64,000 bases of DNA from JAHJFW01 sp964595075 (lineage in GTDB: Bacteria; Patescibacteriota; Patescibacteriia; 2-12-FULL-60-25): the NCBI GenBank assembly GCA_964595075.1, contig CAZQNT010000001.1, positions 1 to 64,000 on the forward strand. Direction: 5' to 3'. Below the pieces are notes generated by a model. It did no database searches and was not told the origin of the DNA. It was given only the letters and a program-made list of their open reading frames with translations. Position 1 is the first letter of the stretch. Every line of letters begins with the position of its first letter. The translations under genes and the position numbers were made by a program. Positions 53,242 through 61,921 of this stretch are shown one piece after another.

Positions 53242-54103
53242 CCGGAACAAGGATTCAAGCGTTCTTGTTACCGGCCCGAACGGTTTGCTTGGCGCGACTA
53301 TTATTGCAGATTGGAAGGGCAGGGGAATGTCGGTGAAAGGTATAGATGTCGACATTCGCGACCGAGAGAAACTATTTGAAATCGGCCGCGAATGCAGTGA
53401 GGTATCTTGGATTGTACATACAGCCGCTAAAACGAGCGCTGCGTTTTGCGAGAAAAATCGTGAATTGGCATATGAAACGAATGTTGAAGGAGCTAGAAAC
53501 GTGCGCGATTTGGCTAGAGAAATCGGAGCGCGTCTTTTGTATATCTCAACGACCTCGGTTTTTCCATGCGATGTCGGCGGTTACGTAGAAACCGATCTTC
53601 CTTATCCTAAGAATTACTACAGTCTCACAAAGTATTTGGGCGAAGTTCTTATGAAGGAATACTCCGGAGCGCAGATCGTTCGTTTTACTCTTCTCGGTAT
53701 TCATCCTGACGGTTCGCGCGGCAGTAATTTTTTGGAATGGTTGGTGGATTCTTATAGAAAGAACGATGACGTGAAATTGTTTTCAGATGTATTAATAAAT
53801 CCGATAAGCAGTTTGACCGCCGCGGATTTTATTCATGAAATAATAGAACGCGACATTAAGGAACCTATTTTGCATCTTGGTAGTAGACAGGCGATGTCTA
53901 AGTCGGATATCGGACGTAACGTCATGGAGGCATTTCCAGGATACAAAGGAAAATTTGAAGAATCAAAAGAATCCGATTTAAGCGTCGGCGTATATCGTCC
54001 GACTCAAATGTGGTTGGATATCGGCAAATTTGAACAGGCGCTCGGACGCTTCATGCCCAGCATGGAAGATGAAATCAGGCGCTGCTTGCTACAAGTTCGT
54101 TGA
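53231..54103 (+). CDS. SDR, dTDP-4-dehydrorhamnose-reductase-like
   Basis: A 290-residue enzyme from the ATG at 53231, overlapping the end of the previous gene. VLVTGPNGLLGATI (12-25), the line IVHTAAKTSAAFCEKNRELA and NVEGARNVRDLAREIGARLL match the RmlD-type reductases; YYSLTKYLGEVL supplies the catalytic Tyr and Lys. It would reduce a 4-keto sugar nucleotide. Its last 29 bases overlap, tail to tail, the end of the GT4 gene on the other strand. Confidence 0.82.
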   Translation: MLFDRNKDSSVLVTGPNGLLGATIIADWKGRGMSVKGIDVDIRDREKLFEIGRECSEVSWIVHTAAKTSAAFCEKNRELAYETNVEGARNVRDLAREIGARLLYISTTSVFPCDVGGYVETDLPYPKNYYSLTKYLGEVLMKEYSGAQIVRFTLLGIHPDGSRGSNFLEWLVDSYRKNDDVKLFSDVLINPISSLTAADFIHEIIERDIKEPILHLGSRQAMSKSDIGRNVMEAFPGYKGKFEESKESDLSVGVYRPTQMWLDIGKFEQALGRFMPSMEDEIRRCLLQVR

Positions 54104-55256
54104 TTATTTTTTCCATTTTTTCACCCATTAGTTTCGGTGAGAATTCTTCCGCTCTATGCAGCGCGGACAAGGAAAGTTGCGCTCGCATCGCAGGATCGTT
54201 GATGAGCCGTTCGATTTTGTCAGAAAGATCGTGTGAGTCATCGAATCTGAATGTGAGGGCGGCGTCTCCGGCGAGCCATTCGAGCCCACCGCCTCCGGGT
54301 ACTATGGACGGAGCTCCAAGGCCCATCGCTTCAATCAATAAAACGGATGTAAGGTGCTTTCTCCATCTCGGCAGTATAAAAATATCCGTTTTTGCCAATT
54401 CAAGAAGCAGCGTGTCACGATCCACCCAGCCCACGAACTCGAAATGTTTTTCGACGCCGTATTGTTTTGCTAACCGAACCAATTGTTCTTTTTCCGGGCC
54501 ATCTCCGCACATTGTCACGTTGATACGACTTTTATCATGTATTTCAGAAACCGCTTTAATAATGAGGTCGAATCCTTTTTCGGCTATCATTCGTCCTGAG
54601 CAAAGGATATTTATTGTTTTTCGTTGCGTCGGGTTTCGTTTCAGCTGTTCATGAGGGACACCGGTGCGATATTTAATTTCATCGCAATTAACGAAATCCG
54701 GAATAGCAATGTACGGCTCACCACGAACTCCGCTGTTTGAGAATTTTTTCTTTACGGTCGGTGAAGTAAATATGAAATAATCGAGTCGATTCATTAACCA
54801 TGCGCCCACGGTATTTTCGTAAGCGCGTCTGAGCAGTCGTTTTATGCCGCGTGCGATCGTTGGAGTATTGTCCGGCAAATCCAACCATGGGCTCACTTCG
54901 ACATTGCAGAAACACAGCACCGGGCGTTTCCCGCCAAGTAGTTTGTAAATCCCGGCGCCAAAACCGAATTGGCCTTCAACATAGAAAATATCCGTGTCAT
55001 TTTCGTATTTTTTTAAGGTTTTCGCGGTTGATCGTTGTAGCGCGATAAGCGATCCGGAATCGATGTTTTCCTCGATGATTCCGTAGGATAATTTTTTGTC
55101 TCCCAATTTGTTGCTTTTCGAATACGCGGTCATTACGCGAACATCAAACCCACGGCGGATCAATTCGACGGATTTTGTATCAAGATCATGAACGGATCCG
55201 CCGGCTGTTAAAAAATCCAGTTTGGATGTAAGTAGGATTATTCGCGGCTTCGTCAC
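54075..55256 (-). CDS. glycosyltransferase family 4
   Basis: A 393-residue GT4 enzyme. ILLTSKLDFLTAGGSVHDLD starts the acceptor domain; ILCSGRMIAEKGFDLIIKAV and WRKHLTSVLLIEAMGLGAPS form the donor domain, where a Lys/His-containing segment takes the place of the first Glu of the usual E-x7-E. Its ATG overlaps the stop of the methyltransferase gene upstream (ATGA at 55253-55256). It is the last gene of a minus-strand run that begins at 61875. Substrate unknown. Confidence 0.86.
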   Translation of the reverse strand: MTKPRIILLTSKLDFLTAGGSVHDLDTKSVELIRRGFDVRVMTAYSKSNKLGDKKLSYGIIEENIDSGSLIALQRSTAKTLKKYENDTDIFYVEGQFGFGAGIYKLLGGKRPVLCFCNVEVSPWLDLPDNTPTIARGIKRLLRRAYENTVGAWLMNRLDYFIFTSPTVKKKFSNSGVRGEPYIAIPDFVNCDEIKYRTGVPHEQLKRNPTQRKTINILCSGRMIAEKGFDLIIKAVSEIHDKSRINVTMCGDGPEKEQLVRLAKQYGVEKHFEFVGWVDRDTLLLELAKTDIFILPRWRKHLTSVLLIEAMGLGAPSIVPGGGGLEWLAGDAALTFRFDDSHDLSDKIERLINDPAMRAQLSLSALHRAEEFSPKLMGEKMEKIINELVASSA

Positions 55257-56452
55257 ATGTTTGGGACAATAAATTCCAACGGCAGGTGTTTCAATTTTTC
55301 CTTAAGAAACGCTCCTATATTCCAGGGGAGAATGAGGGCATGCGTTGCATTTATTGGAATATCGGCGTCGTGAATTATTGGTAAATGAGAGCCGGGCGTA
55401 ATCTTGCCGATTTTTAGAGCGCTGCTGTCTGTGACGCATTCGAGCAACCCGCTATCGATCCCGCAATAATTCAATAATGTATTCCCCTTTGTGGCGGCGC
55501 CGATTCCGACTATCACGCCTCCAGCGGCTTTAATTTCATAAAGCCGTTTGCAGAGGTCGGTTCGAAAAGTTTTTACTCTGCGCATGAAGTCCGCATAAGT
55601 CGCCGGATCATATATGTGAGCGGTTTCTTCTTCTTTAATGAGCGCGTCGACAGTCGGATCGTCGGAATTTTTTTTGCCGACGTAAACGCGCATCGAACCC
55701 CCCATGTAATCGTTGAGTTCCGCGTGTTGAATGAAAAGACCGAATTGTTTATAAAAGTTTTTTAGCGGTTTTAGACCGAAATACGAGACGTGCTCCAGGT
55801 AAATCGTGTCGAAGGCGGTACGTCTAACCAGCTCAAGCAGCGATGGCGCTTCGAATACGAACTGTCCATCGTCGGTAAGCGCCAAAAAGACATCCTTCAT
55901 GAACGTGTTCAGATCGGTGATGTGATTGTATACGTTATTTGCCGTGATCGCTTTCGCTCTCCCTTCTTTTGTTATCCTCGTTACAGCCGCCGATGTAAAA
56001 AAATCTTGCATCGTCGGTATACCTGTCGAGGAAGCCAGCGCGGCGATGTTAGGCGCCGGTTCGATTCCAAGAATTTTGCATCCGTATTGATCGCGGAAAC
56101 TCGCAAGAAGCGTACCGTCACTTGATCCTATATCCACCACCAGGTCTCTGTCGTTAACGCCGACACGCGAAGCTATCTCCGTTGCCATTTCTCGAAAATG
56201 GGATATGGATACAGCGGAATTACCGGAAGTATAGCTGTAATCAACCTTTTGATAGCGTTCTTCCTGTGACACCGTGAACTCCGACATTGCGTATCCGCAA
56301 TCGAGGCAAAGCATTACTCGTAGTGGATAAGTCCGTTCTTCTTCGTTGAGTTTGCTTGGTGGCAAAAACGTGTCGGCCAGAGGATGATGGCCGAGGTCGA
56401 TTATACGTTCATGCTTTTTTGAACCGCAGAGTTGACAGGAATCCGTAAGCAT
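55253..56452 (-). CDS. sugar C-methyltransferase-like protein (Methyltransf_13/14 type)
   Basis: A 399-residue protein in three parts: an N-terminal zinc-binding region (C6, C9, C49, C52), a class I methyltransferase core (LVVDIGSSDGTLLASF; EHVSYFGLKPLKNFYKQFGL) and a C-terminal Methyltransf_14-like domain (GIGAATKGNTLLNYCGIDSG). This arrangement belongs to NDP-hexose C-methyltransferases such as TylC3, which put a methyl group on carbon 3 of a keto sugar; some relatives methylate oxygen. The start at 56452 was chosen because it begins at the zinc motif. It is two bases downstream of an SDR gene and overlaps the GT4 start. A branched methyl sugar in the glycan is possible. Confidence 0.85.
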   Translation of the reverse strand: MLTDSCQLCGSKKHERIIDLGHHPLADTFLPPSKLNEEERTYPLRVMLCLDCGYAMSEFTVSQEERYQKVDYSYTSGNSAVSISHFREMATEIASRVGVNDRDLVVDIGSSDGTLLASFRDQYGCKILGIEPAPNIAALASSTGIPTMQDFFTSAAVTRITKEGRAKAITANNVYNHITDLNTFMKDVFLALTDDGQFVFEAPSLLELVRRTAFDTIYLEHVSYFGLKPLKNFYKQFGLFIQHAELNDYMGGSMRVYVGKKNSDDPTVDALIKEEETAHIYDPATYADFMRRVKTFRTDLCKRLYEIKAAGGVIVGIGAATKGNTLLNYCGIDSGLLECVTDSSALKIGKITPGSHLPIIHDADIPINATHALILPWNIGAFLKEKLKHLPLEFIVPNM

Positions 56453-56454
56453 AT

Positions 56455-57453
56455 TTATGCGGTAGGATTTTTTGGATGCTTGGAATACCACTCGAACGTT
56501 GATCGAAAGCCGTCATCGAGGGAGGTTTCCGGTTTCCATCCTACGAGTTGTTCGATTTTTGATATATCTGCAAGACGGCGTTTTACGCTTCCGACCGGAG
56601 ATTCTTTTGTTTCTATTCGGTCGGGTTTCCACCCTGTCAGACCGAACATCTTTTCAGCTAAATCGCGCATTGTAATTTCGTCCGAATTTCCTATATGCAC
56701 GGTTTCGATCGGTTGTAAGTTCGTAGCGGTGGAATCCATAAGTAGTCCCATGGCTCGCACAGCGTCTGAAATGTAACAAAACGTCCGTGTTTCATCAGAT
56801 CCGAAAATAGCGAACGGATCCACGCGGTCGAGTATTCGTTGAGAGAATTCGGGAATTACATGATCATAACCCGCGCGGGGACCATAGAAGTTATGAGGTC
56901 GGACGATCACTGCCGGAAAATTGTATTGTTTTGCATAATGTATAACAAAAAGTTCACCGATCAGTTTTGTCGCGGCGTAAGTCCAACGAGGATTATAAGT
57001 ATCGCTGATGACGAGCGGCACTTTTTCAGGAGTCGGTATGGGAAGTTGTCCGAACGACTCCAGCGCTCCGGCATAGGCCTCGTTTGAAGATGTGAAGCAG
57101 AGTTTTGGTTTTCTTGAGAGCGTCGTTATCCATGTTAAAACATTGGTGAGCGTCAGCGTATTGATACGCATCACTTCATGTGGGAAATTGTAGAAGTTTT
57201 TCGTTCCGTTCACTGCCGCAAGATGGTAGACGTGTTCCACGTCTGTCGGAAGCGATGTTAGAAAAGCGGGGTCCGTAAGATCTCCTTGAATGAAAGTTAC
57301 GCGCGGATGGCGAATAAGTTCGGTTAATTCTTCATCCATGCGTCCGCGGAAGAAGTTGTCGGTTAGCACAAGTTCCGTATCCGATTTTTCAAGAAGATGG
57401 CGCGTTAGGTGGAATCCGATAAATCCAGCGCCTCCGGTTATGAGAGTTTTCAT
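56455..57453 (-). CDS. NAD-dependent epimerase/dehydratase (extended SDR)
   Basis: A 332-residue extended SDR. LITGGAGFIGFH (4-15) binds NAD; TYAATKLIGE supplies Tyr and Lys; VIVRPHNFYGPRAGYDHVIP and RTFCYISDAVRAM are typical of UDP-glucose/GDP-mannose epimerase-dehydratase relatives. It is in one unit with the C-methyltransferase (two bases apart) and the sugar dehydrogenase upstream (15 bases). It may prepare the keto sugar that is methylated, which is inference from position. Confidence 0.85.
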   Translation of the reverse strand: MKTLITGGAGFIGFHLTRHLLEKSDTELVLTDNFFRGRMDEELTELIRHPRVTFIQGDLTDPAFLTSLPTDVEHVYHLAAVNGTKNFYNFPHEVMRINTLTLTNVLTWITTLSRKPKLCFTSSNEAYAGALESFGQLPIPTPEKVPLVISDTYNPRWTYAATKLIGELFVIHYAKQYNFPAVIVRPHNFYGPRAGYDHVIPEFSQRILDRVDPFAIFGSDETRTFCYISDAVRAMGLLMDSTATNLQPIETVHIGNSDEITMRDLAEKMFGLTGWKPDRIETKESPVGSVKRRLADISKIEQLVGWKPETSLDDGFRSTFEWYSKHPKNPTA

Positions 57454-57467
57454 AGATGTTTTTTGTA

Positions 57468-58664
57468 TCAGTTAAACACGTTCCATATGTCGACAACGAT
57501 TTTTGTTTTCATGATGTCTGGATCAATTGACGAATAGTGATTATGCGGCGCCGCGATTATGAGTATTTCCGATTTTTTCAGTACGACTTCCAACGCAGTG
57601 ATTGTTTCGTCTTGTATATATACGTCGTGACAAAGAACCTCTTTGCATTCGAGTTCCGCCAGTTTTTTGAGTTTATACGAAAGACTCTCGCGTTTATCGT
57701 CGCTTTCGGCTTTGAAAGCCATACCCAGTATCCCTATTGTTTTTGTTTTGAGATCGTGTTTTTGTTTTAACCTTTCAATCAAAAAATTTGGCAACCCTTC
57801 GTTTACCAGCATCGCGGCGTGGCCTAGAAAAAAAGTGTTTCGCGCGAAAGCCGCCAGCTGCATCGTATCTTTGAATAGACACGGTCCCGCAGCAAATCCG
57901 GGAGCAGGAAGATCGCGATTGCGCGGATATTCTTCCGTCATAGCGCTGTGAATGGCGTCGTAGTCAACGTTTTTTTCCTCGGCGAGCATGTAAAATTGGT
58001 TTGCGGCCGCGAATTTGATGTATCGCCACGTATTGGTAAAAAGCTTTGCCAGCTCCGCCTCTATTGGTTTGACGCGTATTATTTTTTTATTCGTTATGCG
58101 TTTGAATAGATCGGCTACGCGATCTCCGACTTCCGGTTTGAATGAAGAGACTATTTGCGGATGTTCCATTAGCTCGCGCAGCGCGTATCCTTGCGCAATT
58201 CGCTCAGGACAGAATGCGACTGAAACGTTTTTACCGCGTTTTAAGAATTCATTCTGTATGTTCTCCGAGGTGCCGGGGTAGACCGTGCTGCGCAGAACGA
58301 GTATTTGTCCGTCGTTAAAATATGGTAGGTACTGTTCGAGTGTTTTGGCTATTCCGGAGAAATCAGGATTCAAGTGTTCGTCGATAGGTGTACCGGTTAC
58401 TGAAAGTACGATGTCGCTTTGCGTTATTACATTCGGTGAAGTTGACGCGTAAAGCGTACCTTTTTTAATTGCCGATGCCAGTTTTTCTTCTCCGAGTTCT
58501 TCTTTGAATGGAAATTTGCCGCCGAGTACTTCGTCGATCGCCGCAGAGTTGATATCGAAAATAACGGTTTTTACGTCCGAATTAGCGAACGCGACCGACA
58601 GAGGCAGACCGACATGTCCTGCGCCTCCGATGACGCATAGATCGTATTTGGCGTTTGAAGACAT
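57468..58664 (-). CDS. nucleotide-sugar dehydrogenase (UDP-ManNAc dehydrogenase-like)
   Basis: A 398-residue NAD-dependent 4-electron dehydrogenase that oxidises C6 of a UDP- or GDP-sugar to an acid. CVIGGAGHVGLPLSVAFA near residue 11 binds NAD; VLRSTVYPGTSENI, EAELAKLFTNTWRYIKFAAA and APGFAAGPCLFKD with the catalytic Cys262 are family motifs; the C-terminal UDP-binding domain starts at ILGMAFKAESDDKRES. With the 2-epimerase at 31637 it could make UDP-ManNAcA, so I lean to a WecC-type substrate. The start at 58664 fits the Rossmann motif better than the longer frame to 58697. The 74 bases before it may hold a promoter. Confidence 0.88.
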   Translation of the reverse strand: MSSNAKYDLCVIGGAGHVGLPLSVAFANSDVKTVIFDINSAAIDEVLGGKFPFKEELGEEKLASAIKKGTLYASTSPNVITQSDIVLSVTGTPIDEHLNPDFSGIAKTLEQYLPYFNDGQILVLRSTVYPGTSENIQNEFLKRGKNVSVAFCPERIAQGYALRELMEHPQIVSSFKPEVGDRVADLFKRITNKKIIRVKPIEAELAKLFTNTWRYIKFAAANQFYMLAEEKNVDYDAIHSAMTEEYPRNRDLPAPGFAAGPCLFKDTMQLAAFARNTFFLGHAAMLVNEGLPNFLIERLKQKHDLKTKTIGILGMAFKAESDDKRESLSYKLKKLAELECKEVLCHDVYIQDETITALEVVLKKSEILIIAAPHNHYSSIDPDIMKTKIVVDIWNVFN

Positions 58665-58738
58665 AGAAATGCCAATGGAATGTAGCGAATTAACCAAAAT
58701 AAATCAATGGTAATATATCGTCGATTGGTTATTCTTGG

Positions 58739-59626
58739 TTATTGATTTTCAGCGATCGCGATCAGTGTATCGGTACTATTTATTCCGGAAAGCATGTCAG
58801 AATAAGCCGCATCGAGCGCAGGCGTATTTAGCCGTTTCCATATCACGTGTCCACCCGGTTTGTGATGAGCCAACCAATACAAATGGTTCGCCAACGGGTA
58901 TCTTTGAAATCCATTGACAGAAATGTTGGAAAACCCGGCAATTCTTAAAAATGCGTTGAGACTTTCTTTGGTGTGTAAAATCAGGTGCTCGCTCCAAAAT
59001 GTGAAAGCCTTGAATGCGTCATTGTTTAAAAAAGACAGAAGAAAATCTTTTGCGTGCGGCACTTCTATAATAATCTTTCCTCCTTTTGCCATTTTGCTGC
59101 GGATTATTTTTAGCATATTGATAGGGTCCGTGAAATGTTCCAAAACATGAAAGAGAGTTATCACTTCAAAATCGTTTTCTTCCACTTCGTTCACCGAACG
59201 ATATATTTTATACCCGATTTCAGAAAGTATTTTTCTCGGCTCTTCTTGCGGCTCGACCGCGGATGTTTTTGCGGCTATAGGCGAGAGCTGGTCAAGGATA
59301 CCGCCAGCGCCCGTGCCTATGTCCAGCCATTTTTTATTTGCTACCATTACCTTGAATTGCTCGTATCTTCGTTGCGTATCTTCACTTTCGGATAATATTG
59401 CCGCCTTTCTATCGCCAGCTCCCCAGTATTTAAAATTTTCTTTTTTATTGTAATAGTCGATTTCGGCGTGGTCGGAACCGGATAAAAAAATTACTTCGGA
59501 TTTTGTGCATTTAAAAACAGATATATCGTCGCGATCTCTGACTTTTGGGAAGTATGCAATAATGGAGTCCTCAGTGCAGATTCCGGAATCTATGAGCAAA
59601 GTTTGGATTTTGTTTTCTTTTGGCAT
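58739..59626 (-). CDS. class I SAM-dependent methyltransferase
   Basis: A 295-residue methyltransferase of the Methyltransf_23 type. The first ~90 residues form an extra domain (IIAYFPKVRDRDDISVFKCT). WLDIGTGAGGILDQL is motif I, VITLFHVLEHFTDPINMLK the post-motif signature and GGKIIIEVPHAKDFLLS follows. It lies in a run of minus-strand glycan genes between another methyltransferase and the sugar dehydrogenase. A hydroxyl of a sugar is the likely target. Confidence 0.83.
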   Translation of the reverse strand: MPKENKIQTLLIDSGICTEDSIIAYFPKVRDRDDISVFKCTKSEVIFLSGSDHAEIDYYNKKENFKYWGAGDRKAAILSESEDTQRRYEQFKVMVANKKWLDIGTGAGGILDQLSPIAAKTSAVEPQEEPRKILSEIGYKIYRSVNEVEENDFEVITLFHVLEHFTDPINMLKIIRSKMAKGGKIIIEVPHAKDFLLSFLNNDAFKAFTFWSEHLILHTKESLNAFLRIAGFSNISVNGFQRYPLANHLYWLAHHKPGGHVIWKRLNTPALDAAYSDMLSGINSTDTLIAIAENQ

Positions 59627-59628
59627 AA

Positions 59629-59656
59629 GTTGATAGTGCTATGTTGATAGTGCTAT
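59629..59656. repeat. 14-bp direct duplication GTTGATAGTGCTAT
   Basis: Two adjacent copies of GTTGATAGTGCTAT fill the gap between the two methyltransferase genes; the second copy contains the stop codon (59653-59655) of the upstream gene on the minus strand. Probably a simple local duplication. Confidence 0.7.
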
Positions 59657-60378
59657 TTAGCGCGTTTTCTAGCCACTATCAAATAGTTATTCGGATTTTC
59701 CTTCAAGTCGCCAATGCTGAAAAGCATACCGACGATAATTCCAATCAACGCATAACATGCCATGAACGGATACAGTATATAGAAGAGGGCGTTTCTTTTA
59801 AATTCGTTTGAAGAGTATCCGGGGAATCTCATGCTCGAGAAGAAAAAATACATCATTTGGGATGCGTGAGTGCTCCAATTTCCGCCGATCGTTTTAAATT
59901 CGACGATATCCAAATCGGATTCTTCCATAACTCTTTTTATCCAGTATCTAGTGAAGTTGTAATAGTGTTGCGGTATCTGGTGCTGTGAAGCGGTTTGCGG
60001 AATAAAAAATATCGCGTTGCCGTTAGGCCTCAGCACTCTTTGTATTTCCCGAACCATTTTTATCGGTTCGTATACGTGCTCCAACACCTGAATATTCACC
60101 ACGGTGTCGAATGAGCTGTCGGCGAAAGTCATGGCGCAGCCGTCGCCAACGATTGATTCGTATCTGGCGTCGTTTATTTTTAGCAGTCTGTCATCTCCGT
60201 ATTCCAGATTTTTCCATTTATCAAAAATGATTTTTTTATTATCTTTTACGTAAAGATAGAAATATCCGCCGCCGACATCAAGAACCGAACCGCTGCAGTA
60301 TTTTTCCAAAGAATCGAAAACGCATTTGGCACGCAAGTTTCTTAGTCTTAAAATGAATCTATTGAGCCAGGTTTCCAT
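59653..60378 (-). CDS. class I SAM-dependent methyltransferase
   Basis: A 241-residue methyltransferase. VLDVGGGYFYLYVKDNKKII is a divergent motif I; VVNIQVLEHVYEPIKMVREI and LRPNGNAIFFIPQTA are standard. A C-terminal hydrophobic stretch (LFYILYPFMACYALIGIIVG) makes membrane contact likely. The ATG directly adjoins the stop of the capsule-synthesis gene upstream. The target is unknown. Confidence 0.82.
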   Translation of the reverse strand: METWLNRFILRLRNLRAKCVFDSLEKYCSGSVLDVGGGYFYLYVKDNKKIIFDKWKNLEYGDDRLLKINDARYESIVGDGCAMTFADSSFDTVVNIQVLEHVYEPIKMVREIQRVLRPNGNAIFFIPQTASQHQIPQHYYNFTRYWIKRVMEESDLDIVEFKTIGGNWSTHASQMMYFFFSSMRFPGYSSNEFKRNALFYILYPFMACYALIGIIVGMLFSIGDLKENPNNYLIVARKRAK

Positions 60379-61875
60379 TTATTTTGTGATTAATTTTGAG
60401 GCAAGCAGATCCGCGAGCGGTTTAATGCCCCGTCGTTTTTTCTCCAGATCGGTTTCATCCTCCCAAAGTCTATGCATGGAAACGTCCACCGATTCTTCGA
60501 ATATCGCGGTTAAGAAAGCTATCAGTTCATCTTCGTCGTGAATGAAGGTTTCTATTTGTTCTTTTACCACTTTAGGCAAATTTTCAATCGCGTCACATCT
60601 TTTAACGCGTGGAAGCGCGTTATAAAAGTGAATTCCAAAATTAATGACGGGTTTCTTGAATAATACAGCCTCCCAACCGGCCGTACCCGTGATCGTTGTA
60701 ACCAGTTTCGCATCAGGAATAATGTCGTAACTTCGAAGCGCGGGGTTGATAAGCTTTACGTTCGGTATTTTTTTCAGCTCCTTGTACCAGGAACGACGTC
60801 GATACTCGACCATTTGAGGGTGTTCTTTTACGTAAAGTTTATAATGGACGGGCAGGGAACGGGCTATTTGTCTAATTAAGTGCAATTGGTTCGCGTAATA
60901 CGGAGCTTGAAGAAGAAGCGCAGCTTCAGGTTCCAGATGCAATGGGAAAAATGCGAAATCTTCCCCTGGGAGCGTTTCATCATACAGATCGTTGACACCG
61001 ATCAGGTTATCGAATTTTCTTAGAAATTTATCGCGCAGCTGATTCCAAGGACTTATGTACGAATAATCATTTTTATCCGATTTTGTGAAATGCGCGTAAA
61101 TCATTTTACATATCGCCACAATTGAACGGATCGCGTTATTCGGAAGCAGAAATACAAATTGTTTTTTTCTATTGATAGCTTGCGCGGAGGGGGTGAGTTT
61201 TTTAAGCCAAGCCGTAGGTTTTTCACGGAATTCTTTCAAAAATTTTTCAGCTTCCATGCGCGCTTCGTATGAAAGCGGGCGCTTTTCATAGTCGTGAAAA
61301 TTTCGTATTGAAGAAAATGAATCGTATTCCTCGCTAAGAATATAACGACCGCCGGAACACGTAGGAAGGGCGACGAAGATTTTAATCCCCATTTTTTTTG
61401 CAACATGATATAAAAGCAGACTGCCCGTTCCTCCAAGCGCTCCTGTACAGAATAGAAAATCAGGTTTTTCTTCTTGCAGCATTTTAATCACCGCGCGCGC
61501 CTTGACCTGCAAGATGCGCAGCATATCCTCATGCGAATACATCGGACGATCGTACGGATACTCGTGAACCAGCTGCGAAGACATTAGGACGCGATCTACC
61601 GCCAAAAACGGCCAAAGATATGGAATACCGTAATCTCTCTCCAGAGAGGCCAGATATTCGTAATCGATTTTTTCTTTTATAAAAAGTTTATGTATTTCTT
61701 CGTCAAGTATGAGCTCGGAATAAGTTATATCTTTTTGCGATTTCAGGAAATCGTAGCTTGAACGAAGATAAACATAACCGCAGAAATTATTAATTCCGTA
61801 CGTGTTTTTAAGATGCGCCGCAATATCGTTGCCGAGATATGCGAAGCCGCGTTGGAGCAGTAAACATCCTTTCAT
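60379..61875 (-). CDS. capsule polysaccharide biosynthesis-like protein
   Basis: A 498-residue, cytoplasmic protein with a GT-B-like plan and the features of capsule synthesis proteins (PF05159 type): CLLLQRGFAYLGNDIAAHLK at the start, FLFCTGALGGTGSLLLYHVA, then in the C-terminal half YKLYVKEHPQMVEYRRRSWY and the conserved TTITGTAGWEAVLFKKPVIN, which has the look of a nucleotide-sugar-binding loop. Such proteins include transferases for Kdo and other acidic sugars; which sugar is not clear. It is the first gene of the minus-strand run, and its start overlaps the 5' region of the divergent flippase gene. Confidence 0.8.
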   Translation of the reverse strand: MKGCLLLQRGFAYLGNDIAAHLKNTYGINNFCGYVYLRSSYDFLKSQKDITYSELILDEEIHKLFIKEKIDYEYLASLERDYGIPYLWPFLAVDRVLMSSQLVHEYPYDRPMYSHEDMLRILQVKARAVIKMLQEEKPDFLFCTGALGGTGSLLLYHVAKKMGIKIFVALPTCSGGRYILSEEYDSFSSIRNFHDYEKRPLSYEARMEAEKFLKEFREKPTAWLKKLTPSAQAINRKKQFVFLLPNNAIRSIVAICKMIYAHFTKSDKNDYSYISPWNQLRDKFLRKFDNLIGVNDLYDETLPGEDFAFFPLHLEPEAALLLQAPYYANQLHLIRQIARSLPVHYKLYVKEHPQMVEYRRRSWYKELKKIPNVKLINPALRSYDIIPDAKLVTTITGTAGWEAVLFKKPVINFGIHFYNALPRVKRCDAIENLPKVVKEQIETFIHDEDELIAFLTAIFEESVDVSMHRLWEDETDLEKKRRGIKPLADLLASKLITK

Positions 61876-61921
61876 ATTTAGAATTCTGTACAGCTTACGT
61901 CATCTAGTGCATTATTTCAAG

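Noticed and set aside
54100..54654. Plus-strand frame of 184 codons
   Set aside because: It lies fully antisense to the well supported GT4 gene and has no recognisable motif.
61802..61921. N-terminal extension of the flippase
   Set aside because: It overlaps the start of the opposite gene and does not look like a transporter N-terminus; the family core begins after 61922.
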